Notes under the pieces: model-generated
What the model saw: only the letters and a program-made list of their open reading frames with translations
Databases searched by the model: none
Told to the model about the DNA's origin: nothing
Position numbers and translations under genes: made by a program
Part shown: one piece after another, positions 42,662 through 56,779 of the stretch
Layout of the letters: the number at the start of each line of letters is the position of its first letter
Numbering within the stretch: the first letter of the stretch is position 1
DNA from: Hyaloperonospora brassicae
Taxonomy: Eukaryota > Oomycota > Peronosporomycetes > Peronosporales > Peronosporaceae
Direction of reading: 5' to 3'
Assembly (NCBI GenBank): GCA_947650285.1
Contig: CANTFL010000108.1
Span: 186,001-250,000, forward strand
DNA: 64,000 nucleotides

Positions 42662-42906
42662 TTACTCGGCTAAGATAGTTATTAGAGACATGTTCTTATT
42701 CTATTGAAGTAGATAAAAATCATCTCCTTATCCTCCAGAGCCTAAACAATTCAATCACAGCATTTTGGTTTAGTGGGATTTGTTAAACTAAAATCGACTG
42801 TATACGTACATTATTCTGCATTATAATATGTGAAGTCCTTTCCATCATCATTTTAGGCGAGCGGGTTTGCCCCTAGCAAAAGTGGGGTGTGCTTCTAGTC
42901 GTGGCC

Positions 42907-43435
42907 ATAAAAATTCCCCACGTCCTAGTAAACTCATTTTAATGTGGTACACATAAAACCACGCGTCCTTAATCATGTTCGTTTTTACATTTTACGGCCG
43001 TGACCAACCCCCACCCTGTTTGGGCAGCCGCGGAGAGGGTTCTGCCGCGGGCGTGCTGCGCTTGCAGCCACCAGTTGCAGGCGCAGGCGCGATAAATGAG
43101 TACTTAAACGCGTCTTTGTATCGTCGGTCGTGGCCGTAAACACAGTCAGTCGGTGCTAATGTTGTTGATATTAATGGTTTTTCTTTTGCTATTGTTGTTT
43201 CAGTTGCTATTGTTGATGCTTTTGCTGCTACCGTGGATGCTGCTACTACTGTTGCCGCTGCTTATACTGTTTTGTAAATGATGCTACTGTTGCTGCTGCT
43301 GATGTTGTTGTTGTAGGTGATGCGGTTGCTGTTGGTGTTGCTCTGTAGATGATGCTTCTGCTACTGATTTTGATGCTGTTGTATTTGTTGTAGGTGCTGC
43401 TGTTGATAATAATGATATTATACTTGTGAAATTAC
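42907..43435. other. GC-rich island followed by an imperfect triplet-repeat tract
   Basis: Around 43000-43140 there is a GC-rich block (gccgcggagagggttctgccgcggg and following) at the edge of the AT-rich desert. From about 43145 to 43415 the plus strand consists largely of imperfect GTT/GCT/GAT triplets (gttgctattgttgatgct and similar). These would encode Val/Ala/Asp or, in another frame, Leu-rich peptides, and they are broken by stops. It looks like a decayed trinucleotide expansion rather than a gene. Confidence 0.5.
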
Positions 43436-46400
43436 ATTACCTTCCTGCCTATCAATTTTGATACCTATAAACACATGTTCATATCAATGGACCCCAATTA
43501 ATCTATTCTTTCTGTCTAGCTCTCATTGATGGCTTCAATGTCTGCAGACTTCGTCGTATGCAGGCCTAATTCAGGGAAGAAACGTGCGATGATGCCTAAA
43601 GCGTATTCGTCAAACTAGGACGTGAGGCATTTTTCATTTTCCAATTATCTGGGGCAATTTATTATTTTCATGATTAAATGGGGCATTTTTATTTTCCCAT
43701 CATTTAATCCTAAGTCGGTAATGCGACAGCCAAAAATACTGTCTATCATCCGCCAATGCACAAGATCTCGAAAGAGTTGACCTCATCGATAGGGGTAGAC
43801 GTTCGGTCAGTCAGTGCGTTAATTTTTTGACGAGGCTAGGTTTGTAACTTTTAGAAGCTGTTGTGGTATGTAAGCTTTCTTTGTTGTCAGTTTCCACCAC
43901 TTTCATTATCCGCCGTGGATATCTGTCGCTACGTAATGAGCCACAAATTACTACAATGACCCGCACGCATAGTTGTAGTCGTAACAGAGGGTAACCGTGT
44001 GGATTCACAGCATGATATGATGGGCACTGAAACTCAAGCGTATTCCGGTAGTGTCGTATATCTTCTTCTGTAAGAGCAAAACGGTTCTTTTGATTATTGT
44101 AGATTTGACCAGCGAGATGGCAATTCACTAATTTGTCGCTGGCGCCTTCGCGGGTGGTAAAGCAGACAAAATACATCCAGCGCAGTGTCAAAGCATAGCT
44201 ACATAACGATGTACATATCCTGAGAAACGACTTGAGAAAGGAGAATAAGACGAATTATCGAGAGCAGTTTGGAAGATAACAGAGCGAAAAGCTGACAAAA
44301 CTTATCAGTTCTAATATAGACAGCAGTAACTTGAGGATTTTGGAGACATTGATTGGCAACGCCATCACGCTGCAGGACATTCGCATATGATGATAAACGA
44401 TTGGAAATTTATCGGTGATAAAGAGCTTTTGACGATAGATGACAAATAATTGGAAGCCGTTCACAAGCTGCTGATGAACTCATTTATAAAAAAAGGATTT
44501 TATTGGATTTTGTTCCCAAAACTTGCAGATGACTGACTTGCTTCATTACTTTTCAAAGATATTAGCGCCCCAACACTGCTAGGACCTCGATCCTGCATCC
44601 GAGATATCGTGTTATCGGTCGTATTCTTGTCTAGATAGATGTGGTATAGTTTACAAATACAGATTCGATGTAGTTGCGTAGCGCATTTGCCGATATGTGC
44701 GAAAAAACTGTCCAAAGAAAAAAAGGTACACAACTAGATTCCCTTCATAAAGTATTTCAGTTTACTACGGGTCATCGAAATTCGCCTGCGAAATCAAAAT
44801 ATGGTCGACAAGCACATAGCGCGCACGTATTTTATTTGTAGCATAAACCGTGATAAAACAAGGTGCGAACGGGCCTGGTGATGATTTTTTCTATCCGGAC
44901 ATTAACACCTCTAAGGTGAAAATTTGTTGTGGCACTGTTTTTTGTAGTGAGACCTATTGTGTACATAGCTTAAAACCTTATCTGTTTAGTGTACTTCATG
45001 TAAATATTATAAAATGGGTAGCGATACTAACCCTATCATTTAAAGAGTTGGCTTCACCGGCTTATCAAAATTCTATATTAAACTTTCCAAAAGGTCTGAA
45101 ATATATTTTAAAGGCTGTAATGTCAACAGAGCTAGTAGTAAAAGTATGAATGACGTATGTTAAGGAATACTACTTCAAAACCTCCATTCCGCCCTAACTA
45201 CACATTCATAATCATTTGGTACGACTTTGAATGCCTTCGGCGACAACTCCGACATTTGTTTGTGATTGATCATTAGGATGCTCAAACGACTTGCATATAT
45301 TTCAGATTTAACTGAATTTGATACGATTGCTTTACATTCGCCGTTCTATATAAAGAAGCGGTGCATTCTTATCTCATCATTTATGGCAGATTAGTGTACA
45401 ACGATACATTAGAACGTCTTTTACCAAAGTAGTAACATTCTGATCAAATGATACGTTCACTGCAATCTAATTTGTGCTACACAAGTGCATGAAAGAAGTC
45501 GACTCCCACCGTCAATATAACCAAACGGGCATTCCCACTTATTCTTTAAGAATATTCAATCAACCGAGAATATCGTTTGCCTTCCACGTTCACCAGCCTT
45601 TGTCCCAACGAAATTATTTTAAAAAATGCTGCACATTATGCTAATTATTTCACGTTATTGCCAGGCAGTATTTGAGCGCAAATAGTGCTGTATATAGTCA
45701 TAGATTTGACAGGGAAGTAACTAACAAAATTATGATTAAAAAGGTAAAGCTAGGTTAAATGCTAAAACATAATTATATGAATTCATTTGCCTTTTATTGG
45801 TGCCTATCGATTTTTATTGTCTATTTCTTAACGCTGTGCGTCTGATATTCTATGTACGTTTAGGCAGAGCGCTCAGTTTTTTTATTTGGACTTTCTCCCT
45901 CAATTGCTCGAGGCTCTTCGTACAACAAATTTCATGTTGCGCTTGTCTGTTATTTAGCGACACAATATCACGTTGTTGATATCAGTGGATCGATCAAACA
46001 GAAACTCGAGCTCGTGACTGTATCTCAGCAAATGTGAGACTTTTCGGTTACATCTTTTGATTGAGATGGGCTTGGCACCGTGGGTTACAACAGAAATATG
46101 TAATTCGCGCACCATCCACCTAAAAAAGTTTTGGTTTCATCCTACAACCAGCTGAAAATTAGTCCAGGATGAACGCGGAGTTTGTTTCGCAATGGAACAA
46201 CTAAAGGTTTTATCTTTATATCGATAGGCGAAATGAAAATGACAGACGTAAGATTCGTTAAAGCAGACATGCACAAAACGAATAACATCTGTTCATACAA
46301 TTAGTTCTATCTTTCCTAAAAAGATCGAATATGTTTGTTAATAGACTCTGCTTTAACTTTTATAATTGTAAATAGCTAATTATCATACTACCTTAAGCTT

Positions 46401-49400
46401 GTATGCGTAACAAAAAGATCGGCTGGAGGTAACTTCATGGGTCCTGATAATCATAACATTAATTGGTCAGTACGCATCTAGAATGGTTAAACTTCCAGGG
46501 GTTTGCCTCATTCATTTGCTAAGCAAATCTCACGCAAATCTTGATTTTAGTTTATGGAATTCGCCATCTACATGCTCAAGGATCGGCGACAGGCCGATGT
46601 GTGCTCAATAGTCAGAGGTGTCATAACACCACCACATAATACGAATATCAATAATACAATCTAACTTTTACATATAGAAATTAGATAATATAATACGGAA
46701 AAAGAAACGGGTTCTACAAGGTCACGAATGCTGTTCTTTAAATACGTTTATTACGATCTTATTGATTAGCACGGCGAGATAAAAGTTTTGGAAGTGAAGA
46801 CGTCATAGCAGACACCCCCTTCCAAGTAGATGCCTCAGCTGCCAGGGTTGGTAGTTAAAACGGGTAAATTGTGTGGGTACACTCCTAAAAAGTCCTTAGT
46901 CGTTGAGCGCAGGATACAGAAAGATCTCACTTCTAATTTGATACAGCCACTGACGAGGCCCCTGGACGGGGCTGATACGCGTCTGGCGCGCGTTTTATAT
47001 AAGTCATTAACCATACTATCTAAATTTTACACAGATAAAGCATCCGTTCCAACAGTTCGACCGCTCATTTATGTGTCGCCCAAATCGCTATAATATCGCG
47101 ATGAATAATACACTTTATGTGATAATAAGCAATCGACGATCGATGTGAGGCTATATGCTTATAGCAGCATAGAGTGCGTATTGGAGTCTGTTGAACCTTA
47201 AAAGCAAAGCTAGCGAGCTTAAATTAGCGCCTTTGCAAGAAGCACGGTCCAAGGCCGTAGCTGAAGTCTTTTACGTACTTTTACCATAAAGCCAAAAGAA
47301 TGTGATCCCTACATCTTTTATACGATCTTGCCACGCTGAAAGCATGAGATTCATAAATTTTTAATGGGCACTACTTGCCTCTTTAATCACTATGGTTGCA
47401 GCAAGACGAATTGGTGACTAATGAAGTCACTAACATCTCTCTCGCTATCGCTCATCATTCGCAGCTTTCTATGTATACCAGTTCATATCGGTAGTTATAT
47501 CGAGAAGTCATGGTGGTAACTAGTTGATGTTTGTTGCGAAGTGATAAATGTATTCATGTTGACGATGAATAGATTTCAATAATTTATGCTACAAATTGGT
47601 CAAATATAACGTGTGATGTATAGTAATATATAAGATTAGTGAAGAATGATCAGGCAGTGATTGATCGTGTGCGCAAAAGACTGAGTGAGCATGACACCTG
47701 CAATCGACCTTCCTATGATTAACGGAAATAAAGAGTTTTGAAGAAATTTGTTGTTAAACATGTAAGTATATATTTATAGTATCGAAATTAAAATGATACT
47801 GTGTATTTACAGCATTTCTTTCGTGAATATTGTACAATTTTTTAAAAAGTCGAGTATTGTTAATTCATGCACTATGATTTATAGTCCAGGTGAACATATG
47901 AAAACAGGCTAGTTTTGTATTTAAATTTAGTGAATTGTGCCCCAGTTCTTGACTCGTGAATTTAACTACACACGTCGAGGCTCAAGAAGTTTTCAATATA
48001 ACATGTTCGGTCGTGCGCGTTTCCAATATAGTACTAAATGCAGCTCAGCTTTTCAGCGCCCCAGCATATACGTTTGGATCGTACATTCACACAGTTCCTT
48101 GGTCGCGCGTGTGCAGACATCGTGTCATGCCGCTTTCGACGTCATATTATTATGTTTAGCCGTATGTATAGGATATTATCGAGATATTTAAGCTACAAAG
48201 AAATTAACTATGTAATGCTTCCACCAATTATGTACGATCTATTAAAAGTTCTGGAATTGATATCTCTCGACACAAAAATTTCGTAGAGCAATAGCAAATT
48301 GATAAAATATATTGCTGATATGAAACTGAATGGTAGCGGATTAAAATTGGGCCCTGACGGTGATGTGGGAGGAATATAAGCCCAACGGCATACGTCGCAT
48401 CTCGAATGGATCAACAATTCAAACGAATATAGAAATACTTTTAATCATCTCTTATATGGAGGACGTCAAAAACAGTATTTGGCCAGTTCAAAATGGTCCG
48501 TCCTATACAAGCGTCTATAGTTCCACGCGTCATTAACATTTTTGTATATATATCGTCGTAAGCTGACACCTTGTATCATATCAATGATCCGATCACACAT
48601 CCAGGCATTATGAAACTGTTTTTACGTAAATAGAAAATATATTAAAGGATTGTTTCAGAATATACCATAATCCATGAAAACACATACTGCTTTGATTAGA
48701 CGATTTAATTTATACGCGTACATTTACATGACCCCACTCCACTTGATGATCATAAAAAGTATACGTGATGTCTTTGATACGATTGACAAACCCACTCGTA
48801 TCGAACCGGTTTGTTTGTAATCATAAACAAGTAGTGTTTTCATGTATGGCGATATTTATCTACTATCAAAATTGCTACTCAAATAGGCCACAGACAGCTC
48901 GTTATGCTGGACGAGCAGGGGATTGGTCGAAACTTCATTTCCGAGACACTTTCGGTTGCTTTCGTACTGTTTCCCGACCCACATTAATCTTGCACTAGTG
49001 TAATGAATGATGCTCGCTTCATTAAAGTTTGTCTGGGTGTCGTTGATTTTTTTCTGATCCAGATACAAACTCGCTTCATATTATCTTTAGTTGTCATGAT
49101 ACTATAACAAGCAAATTTTCATACGCTTTATATATTAAGCATAAATTTTAACTAGTTAATGTTGTCCTTTATATTCTTTAACCCTCTGGTCAGTTTTAGT
49201 AACTTCGATATAATTAGAGGCTCATTATACAACTTATTCAAGAAAAACACTGGGATATGTAAAGCTTCTATTTTATCTAATACTGCTTGTATTGTCGGTT
49301 ATATGTACTCCAGCACTGCAGAAAGCTCGATTTCATGTATTCGAAAATAACTACGATGCCTATATTTTCCAATATTATTATCTCCTTTTTCTCATCGACT

Positions 49401-52028
49401 TAGTCAGAAAAGATCGATTGGAATCACATTCCAGTTTCGATACGTTGCGCGCCCTAGATGTACACGTAGCTCAGTCTTTCATATACAATATTCGGCATGA
49501 TCCTATATGATTAATCAGCTAGCACGTATCCACAGACAGGCAAAACATTCTGTATCATATTTCGGTTAGGTCGAAACTCGACGATCAAGGACAAGAAAAA
49601 ATCAGTTAGCAAAAGATTACGGAAGCGCGTTTGCAGCGTTGATAATTGTTTAAGCATAACATTTTTAACGAGGTTGAAAACAGACTATGGACATGTTCAG
49701 CGGTATTTACCTTTTTGGCATAGGCAACGATATTAAAACTGACCGGTTAGTGCCGAACGGGTGTATATTTTACCTAAGACTAACAATTTATATCGATCAT
49801 TAGTTATTCTCAACCATATTTATTTTTGATTAATGAACCTATCTGGATCAGTTTGGCGGTCGAAAAATCGTGGAAGATTGACGTGATAGCTCTAGGTCAT
49901 CGAAACATACCGCATATAAAGTAATGCCTACGCTCTACATATTGACTGTATCTTTACTCGTTATTGACAATGCTTACCGCGTCTATAATTGCGTAGATTA
50001 GTCCCATTAGCGTTTTCATATTTCACACACACTTTATAAGTCAAATTAATAAAAATTGAGCATACTCTGGTGGAGTAAAATATTAAAACTCCGTGATGTG
50101 CGCTCAATATACTTTCTGTGCCGTAGTAATAATTTCTAGGTTTTTAGGTTTTCGAAGGCGTTTCGGCACAACATCGTGCATTAATGTAATGGTCCACATT
50201 CTTTTCGCTCACACTTATGTATTTTCTTAAGTCGATGGTTAAAGCTGAATAAGAAGAACATATTTTAGTGGTAGATACAATGCTTATTATGAGGTTTAAA
50301 CATTTTAGAATGAGTTGGCGCAGTTCACATTACTCTCCGCATACTTGTATCGATACAAATTGCCTACGGCACGTCTATATTATTGTTACATATACTGGTA
50401 TGATCGAAAATGCTATAATGTCATCATTTCTTATACACTTATATGAATTTATGATCAATCGCGTCGAAGTTAAACTTTTTCGTCAATACAACTTTAGATT
50501 CATAATGCATCTTTCTATTTTTTAAGAAGTAGGGGATAGTGTTGCACGAAATTTAAATTGATTAAAGTCAAATAGGTAATACACAGAAATCGATAATTCT
50601 ATTCCTACTCGGCTATCCATCAATTTAAAAATAAATAACAATAGTAGACGATCGAGCGCAAGCATACCAAATACTTTTAAATTAAACTGATAAAGTCATA
50701 TTGAATATACGCTAGTCTAAGCATTTCATCTGAAGCGCTGTCGTATTAAATTTTATTATGTATATTATATTTGAATAAATAAAAAAAATCTAAATAAAAC
50801 CTTAAATGTGCTATAATTAAATTTCTCACTGAATATTTTACTGGATGATAATCTTTGCACTTCGATCCTCTGATTAGGTTCGATTTCTCTGTATCACAAT
50901 ATGTTTGTACATATGAAAATATAACATTTTACGAATGCTTATTAGAACAATCAGGTCTCTGTGCTAGCTGATTCGTTATACGATTTAAAATTTATGATCA
51001 CAAGAAAGTTTATCACTGTGGTATATGTTTTTATTTAATCAAAATATATCTATGATATTTCAATAAGTCTGTATGTTATTGGTTTAAATTAGATTAAAAA
51101 AGTTCTATTTTCTAACGTCATGGGTTTAAGGCATATTCAAATCAGCATCAATCATTGATCGCGCTTTTATTTTGCGCCCACAAGCGTATCGAATAGATAA
51201 TTACTACAATAAATATGATTTTGCGTAATTGGGGGTGCGGTATTCCTATGAATTTAGTTTTTAATATACAACTAGTTGTTAAAGGCGTGTTTTTTATCAA
51301 CATAATAAACACAACATACATACAATATCATTTTGGGTGATGAACTTTGATTACCCATAGGAAATTCCATTGTGCTTCATTGCAATTTGTAGTTTAATGA
51401 ACCGTGTGATAATAATGGCATTGTTCTAGTTCAGGTTGTAACATAAATGGATGGGAAGTTAAAGAAATTATTTTGTGTTAATGTATAATCAATTTCAATG
51501 ATAAAGGAAAATTTATCAATGAGTTCCGAGGAGGTACTTTATAAATATTGTTTCAAAAAGATATACATTATTATCATATTGCTTATTATTATACTCAATT
51601 TCATATATCTATTTTATATAATACATAAGGTAAGAACTTATAGCTCATTTGTGTCTGTGGCTTAAATTTTCTGTTGACGCTTCAGTTTTAATTTCATAAA
51701 GATTTTTCGTGTAATTTCAGACTTTTAATCAGAAAATGCTTCGGAGTGATAAGATTGATCACGCCTTAAAATTTTAGACGGGATTCGTCATCTAACAGTT
51801 GCTTTTTTGTTCCATATACATTTTATACTTTCTGGACTGGCGCCGTCCCAAACTTTTTTTTACATAAGACGTGGCCTAGTATTCGTACCGCTTAACTTGT
51901 TTGTTCGTTGCTTAGGCGGGGCATTGACACCTTTTTGGCGTTCGATACAGAGTCACCAGTCCATGTTGCGGGACAAGATGTGCAAGGTGTTTACTTCGGT
52001 TGTTTTTCAATGTCGCTTGTATGAAAGG
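43436..52028. other. AT-rich desert without supportable genes
   Basis: The minus frame 43811-44191 (126 residues, including QKNRFALTEEDIRHYRNTLE) is the most protein-like and may be a fragment of a transposon protein; I do not recognise it. Another frame of moderate composition is 46830-47093 (plus). Everything else has the Ile/Asn/Tyr-rich look of random AT-rich sequence. Confidence 0.4.
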
Positions 52029-53572
52029 TCAATTTACATCCATTCTATGAAGTGCATCCTTGGTACTTTGAATCTTTCGCATCGAGCACAGCTTAAAAAT
52101 ATTCGGTGATACTGACAGCTTATTGCTCAGATCGCCACTTTCGTAATGTAGCAAAATATATCTCAGATCGAGACACCATTTTAAAGCCTCGGATGGCCAT
52201 GTCGTCACCTCATTGGCACTATCATCATAACTGTCTTCCTTAACCGCCCAAATCGATCTTGTGCATGTCGCGCTCGATCGGCTCGTCGCCACACGCACAG
52301 ACGTACTCGTCGACACTAACATTGCACGTCGAACCCTCAAAAGCTTATTCAGCTAGGCTCAACAGATAGATCAATGCGTTTGGTATAGTCGCGTAGTTAA
52401 GTCAGATCGACCTCTGTCACCACCTCTACGATATTACACTTTCGCTAGCAGTTAATAATTACTTGATCAGAAACCGCTTCCAATATCGATATAGCGAAGC
52501 GCACAGCCTTCAGGAAATTCAACTTCCTGTCAATTCTGGTGTCGATTTCATTCAAAAGCCAACAAAATTAAATCTCTTTCGATACTGCGTTTATAATGAC
52601 CGTATAATTCCTTAAAAAACGCGTGAGAATTTGCTGGTCAGGAGACTATCCATCCAAACTTATATACGTCAAGTGATCGATAATGCGCTGTCATATTCGG
52701 CGGCAGAGATGCCAGCTTGGCATTGTTGCATTTTCCTAGAGATATTGGCACGACGCGTTGTTTAAAAGAATAAGCACCCGGCCTTTGTGCATCTTACACC
52801 AAAATTCCGGAGCCACATAGCAGAAGACCACCTACTTTTCTACGCAGTTTTGTTGCTAAAGTACACAAACCTTTTTTGCGTGGGTTTATCTTTACAAAGT
52901 ATTAGTGTTTGCATCGACTTGCCGATGACAAGTAGATCCTCCATCTCGGTGCCAATTGTGTTGCAGTGCATCTCTACGGTGATACGATTCCTATCTGATC
53001 CGTCTCTGTTACGCTTGACCGTTTCCAGTGTCTTTTTTAATGAAAGCTTAAAAATAGGGCTGATGTGTCAAATCAAATGCATACCGTGGTAGATATTGAA
53101 CAATCAGCTCGTTAAGATCCATTAAATTTACTGCCAGTTCAACGTTTTTTACTGAGGCTATCTAGCCGTGAAACACATGTTGCTGAAGGCCGTGTCGAGT
53201 TCAAATTTGTACAGCCAACCATTTGAAAGTCGCAGATTGTTCTTGCACAGCTATTTAGCGACTTAATTTGAGCAATATCCTTATATTTGTAGCTCTTCTA
53301 TGATTCTTGATTCACCGTCATAGAGATTGTGTAAACCTGGAAAGCAACTTTAAATTCTGCATAAGAACTTTTCGATTGCGCTTTATATCCGTGGCATGGA
53401 ACGAGTTGCCTGGTACCTGACAAATCCATTATTCTTCCATTGATATATTAAGTCCGAGCCTCTCCCCTGACCCAGTCTATCTTTTGAGCCTCCTGATATC
53501 TGGTGTGCGTGTGATACGCACCTGCGCCTGACTCTTTTCCTCAATCGTGAGAATCGTTTGCTTTGTGGACAT
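52029..53572 (-). pseudogene. Tigger/jerky-type (pogo superfamily) transposase pseudogene
   Basis: The minus strand from the ATG at 53572 reads MSTKQTILTIEEKSQAQ (N-terminal HTH). A CENP-B-type segment follows in another frame (LCKNNLRLSNGWLYKFELD at about 53240-53190). Then come ELAVNLMDLNELIVQYLPR and, after a break, RNRITVEMHCNTIGTEMEDL followed by LVIGKS (about 53000-52910), the first catalytic-domain block. Next is ASLPPNMTAHYRSLDVYKF (about 52715-52660), matching the LPPNTTAxLQPLD block, then FFKELYGHYKRSIERDLI. The end, ALKWCLDLRYILLHYESGD to KDALHRMDVN, matches the Tigger C-terminus (AL..LR.YLLQ...). The order and spacing are right for a whole transposase of about 500 residues, but stops and frameshifts are frequent. 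The catalytic Asp between the HTH and RNRITV is not recognisable. Confidence 0.72.
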
Positions 53573-54975
53573 TTTGAGGTGTAATTAAAAGCAAATGTGA
53601 AGAACGACAAACATCTCAATAATGAAGCATGTTCAATGAATCAATGAAATTAGAAAGAAGGTGCGCTGTGTTGCTACTCTGTATTTTGAGCCTCATATAT
53701 AAATTTAATAAACAAAAAGAATGATTAATGCAGCTTGGTGCGGAACACGAAGTTTTTCAAACAGAAATTTTACCGTTAATAGGAGTGCTTATTGACCGGA
53801 ACAGCAGTACCAGTTATATTATTAGGAAACAACGAAATACAATATATAAGACGAATGCCACCTTAAAACATGTATATTCGCAAATTTCTTATAGCAATTT
53901 CATGAGAACAATTAATATCACCTGGCTTTCTGGCATGCAATTTGGGTTGATCGCTACGCCATATATTCACTTAATATCATCTTCGTTGAGTAAAATTTCA
54001 TATTTGATATCTTCTGATTCCATGACCCGTCATGCAGCTCAGTAATCCATTTACTTATCGCACATGCCGTCGGCAGCACTATCATTTTTGTTTACAGATT
54101 AATGGTAGCCCGATCCATTCACCACTGCAAAAATAGGAGCTCTAATCTTGCGTAACTTATATCTCCTTCAAACCACACTTTTTCGCCGGAACGGCTGATT
54201 TTTAAAGAACGATTTGATGTCGAAACTGAGCTTATTTTGGTGTTATTTTTATGACTTGTCTTTACATTTTCCTTCCCGTCTCGAATTGTTTATCGCTGTG
54301 ATTTGTAAAATATTATGGTTGTTTTTAAATCGGAATGTTGAACCATTATACCTTCTCGATTTTGCCGCAATTCTAAGTACGGAAACACGCATAATTTAAT
54401 TAATGAAACCCGTGCCGATAGCTGATCAAATTAAGTATATTATACTTTTACATGATTTATATGGCAAGGCTAGGCCCTTCAGACGCCGTAAAATGTTATG
54501 TAACTGTTTAAAGTTTCCCTTGAGATAGTGACGATGTGGAGATTACTCAAGTTTTCTAATTCTAGAGCATCTAATAAAGCGCTTTGCGATAAGAGAAAGG
54601 GATACGTCAATCGGATATATAAAAATAAGAATCAAATGTTTAGTACCACTTTGTAGCTTATGTATGAGCACATTCTCTCCAAATGACCACCCTACACAAT
54701 TCAATTTTGCTCTTTTACTATATTATCTGTCCGGTTGTACAAAACTTAAACAAATATTGTCCTAGCACAAAGCATTCATAAATAATGTGTTTACCGCCGA
54801 GTTGTCGTGAATCGTATATAAGTGTTGAAGGATCAGCACGACAACCAATATCATTATCATTCGAACTGCAACATACAAATAATAAAATCTGTTAGCGTCT
54901 CGGTGAGTCATTAACCTCTGCGAGTGGCTTAAACATAATCAATTTCACAGGCAATTTTTGTTAGATCCCAATCGA
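53573..54975. other. AT-rich sequence, no gene recognised
   Basis: The plus frames 53728-54045 and 54214-54399 show no motifs. Any terminal repeats of the neighbouring Tigger remnant could not be found by eye. Confidence 0.35.
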
Positions 54976-55193
54976 TCATTCAGAAGTTTGTCAACTTCCA
55001 CAATTAAAGCATCCTATTCATGTCCACATTGGCAGATTCGTGAGGGAAGCAATTGAAAAATACATCTTAACAAACCGTTGGCTAAGAACTTTGTCTGTAT
55101 CCTTCTAAATTTGTGACCTGCATCAGTATTGTGCATGACACACGACTCGCAGCTACAAGATTTGCTATTTAGGCTGATATATGGTAGGCCAAC
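54976..55193 (-). repeat. Left arm of a 218-bp mirrored pair
   Basis: It is nearly the reverse complement of 56780-56997 (roughly 90% identity by eye). On the minus strand it encodes a Cys-containing peptide with CESCVMHNTDAGHKF, TKFLANGLLRC and ICQCGHE. Translation runs outward from the space between the arms. The two arms are 1.59 kb apart. They could be terminal repeats of an unknown DNA transposon or two opposed copies of one element fragment. Confidence 0.75.
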
Positions 55194-56779
55194 TAATATC
55201 ATCCCAGCATTAGTTTAATGACTATCATCTGAGAAATTTAGCTTTCAAATTTGTCAAAAAATATTACATCCTTGTTTTTTAGATCTTCGAATGTATAGAA
55301 TTTTTTTGTTTTAATCTTGCCAGTGCGTATTATTAGACGCGAATGGCAATTTGTTTCAAGTATTTGCACTTCGGATTACTCACGGGACGAATCGCCGAAA
55401 TGTCGCACTTCGGGGACTATTGGCAAGTGCGGGTACATCGACATGACTCACGCACATAGTCCTGAGTCTTCTATGGTCTTTTTCAGTCGTCTACCAGGTT
55501 GTTAAACAATTTAATTGCGATTAATGCCGCTTCATGTCGATTGTAAACGGAAAGTATATGAATTCCATCCTACATATCGAAACAACAACCTGCTTAAAGG
55601 AACTGCTACCTTGCCTAAATTTAGGTCTTATTTTGGCCCGCAATACATCCGCCACCAAATCGCATCCCGCTACTTAAACAATATTGTGTGTTGATTAAGA
55701 AGAGATGGTAAATTAAAACTTGTCGTGCGATTCCTAGACCGCTTTTATATTGTTTACTACGTATTCACTACTTCGCGACGTTGGTTGTGCCTTCAAGTAT
55801 CTGGGTATAATGTACTTATGTAAGAGATTCCCGGTAACAACAACCCTTTAATGCAATCAAACTGAGCTTCAGCACTCATCTTCGCTATTTTTACCCACAA
55901 TTGTTGTTTAATCAATCGCTTTTTTCAAATAACGCTACTAACTGTATTAATCTAGCTCTTTTGCAGAAACCCGAATACTACATACCTATAGATCTTTGTG
56001 GCAAGAAATGATGCCCATTTACTGGTTCAAATACTCTTTTCGACAATTAACATTGAAAACACGCTCACGCCCTCAATCAAAGACGTACATGACGCCTCGC
56101 TCGGCTATAGACAAACTTAATGGGCTTGTATATCACTTTACTATCATACCTACTTGTCAGGACAAGTCATGGAATGCATGTGATTCTATCAACTTCATAC
56201 TTCGCCATTGACAAAGATACACAATGACGTCACCGATGCCATGCATCGACCACTTAAATCTTTTTTTAAAAGCTGCGTCTTCTCAGCTACAACTCAGATG
56301 AGTAATGTGTGCTTATAGTTGTAGAAGTGGGCACGATTATTCAACAAATCTCTTTGCAAATACTGACCAAAAAAACTAAGGCATATGGATACGTAATCGT
56401 GGCTTAATGCTAGCTGAATATAAAATTCAATTAATAAGTTCGTGTAGTAGGAGCGGCTACGCCGAAAACATGTCGACATGCAGCATCATAGGAAACCAGC
56501 ACGACATTTGGCTCGTTAACTTCAACAAAGGTGCCAAAAACGAGATATAAATATCGATATTGAGTACTTCGTATTTGACAGAATATGAATATAAAGGATA
56601 TGTCAACAACAATGATGCCCTTCATTATTCTAGTAGAAAGATAAGATATGATATTCTACCTTGTCTTAACATGTACACCTGAAGTAGAGTACAAACGGAT
56701 GTGACGTAATACGCAAATGACGCTGCACCCTGGTGACTTTTCCATTTATAGAAATCATCAAGTTGGTGAGAATTTTTTT
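55194..56779. other. Spacer between the mirrored 218-bp arms
   Basis: It contains only short frames, for example 55996-56211 (plus) and 56431-56625 (minus), the latter with EVNEPNVVLVSYDAACRHVF. No transposase domain is recognisable. Confidence 0.35.

Larger units (their letters stand above)
39156..42906 (-). mobile_element. MULE DNA transposon with about 95-bp terminal inverted repeats
   Basis: The left end reads ggccacgactagaggcacac (from 39156). The right end, read on the minus strand from 42906, gives ggccacgactagaagcacac. Both continue through a shared block with cgcctaaaatgatgatg, gacttcaca and tgcagaata, giving about 95 bp of terminal inverted repeat (39156-39250 and 42812-42906). Between them lies one minus-strand transposase gene. 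No clear 9-bp target duplication is visible (aatctaaag on the left, ataaaaatt on the right). The gene has frameshifts, so the element is no longer autonomous, though its ends look recognisable. Confidence 0.82.

Noticed and set aside
46830..47093. Plus-strand 87-residue frame as a gene
   Set aside because: It is short, isolated, has no motifs and sits in AT-rich DNA.
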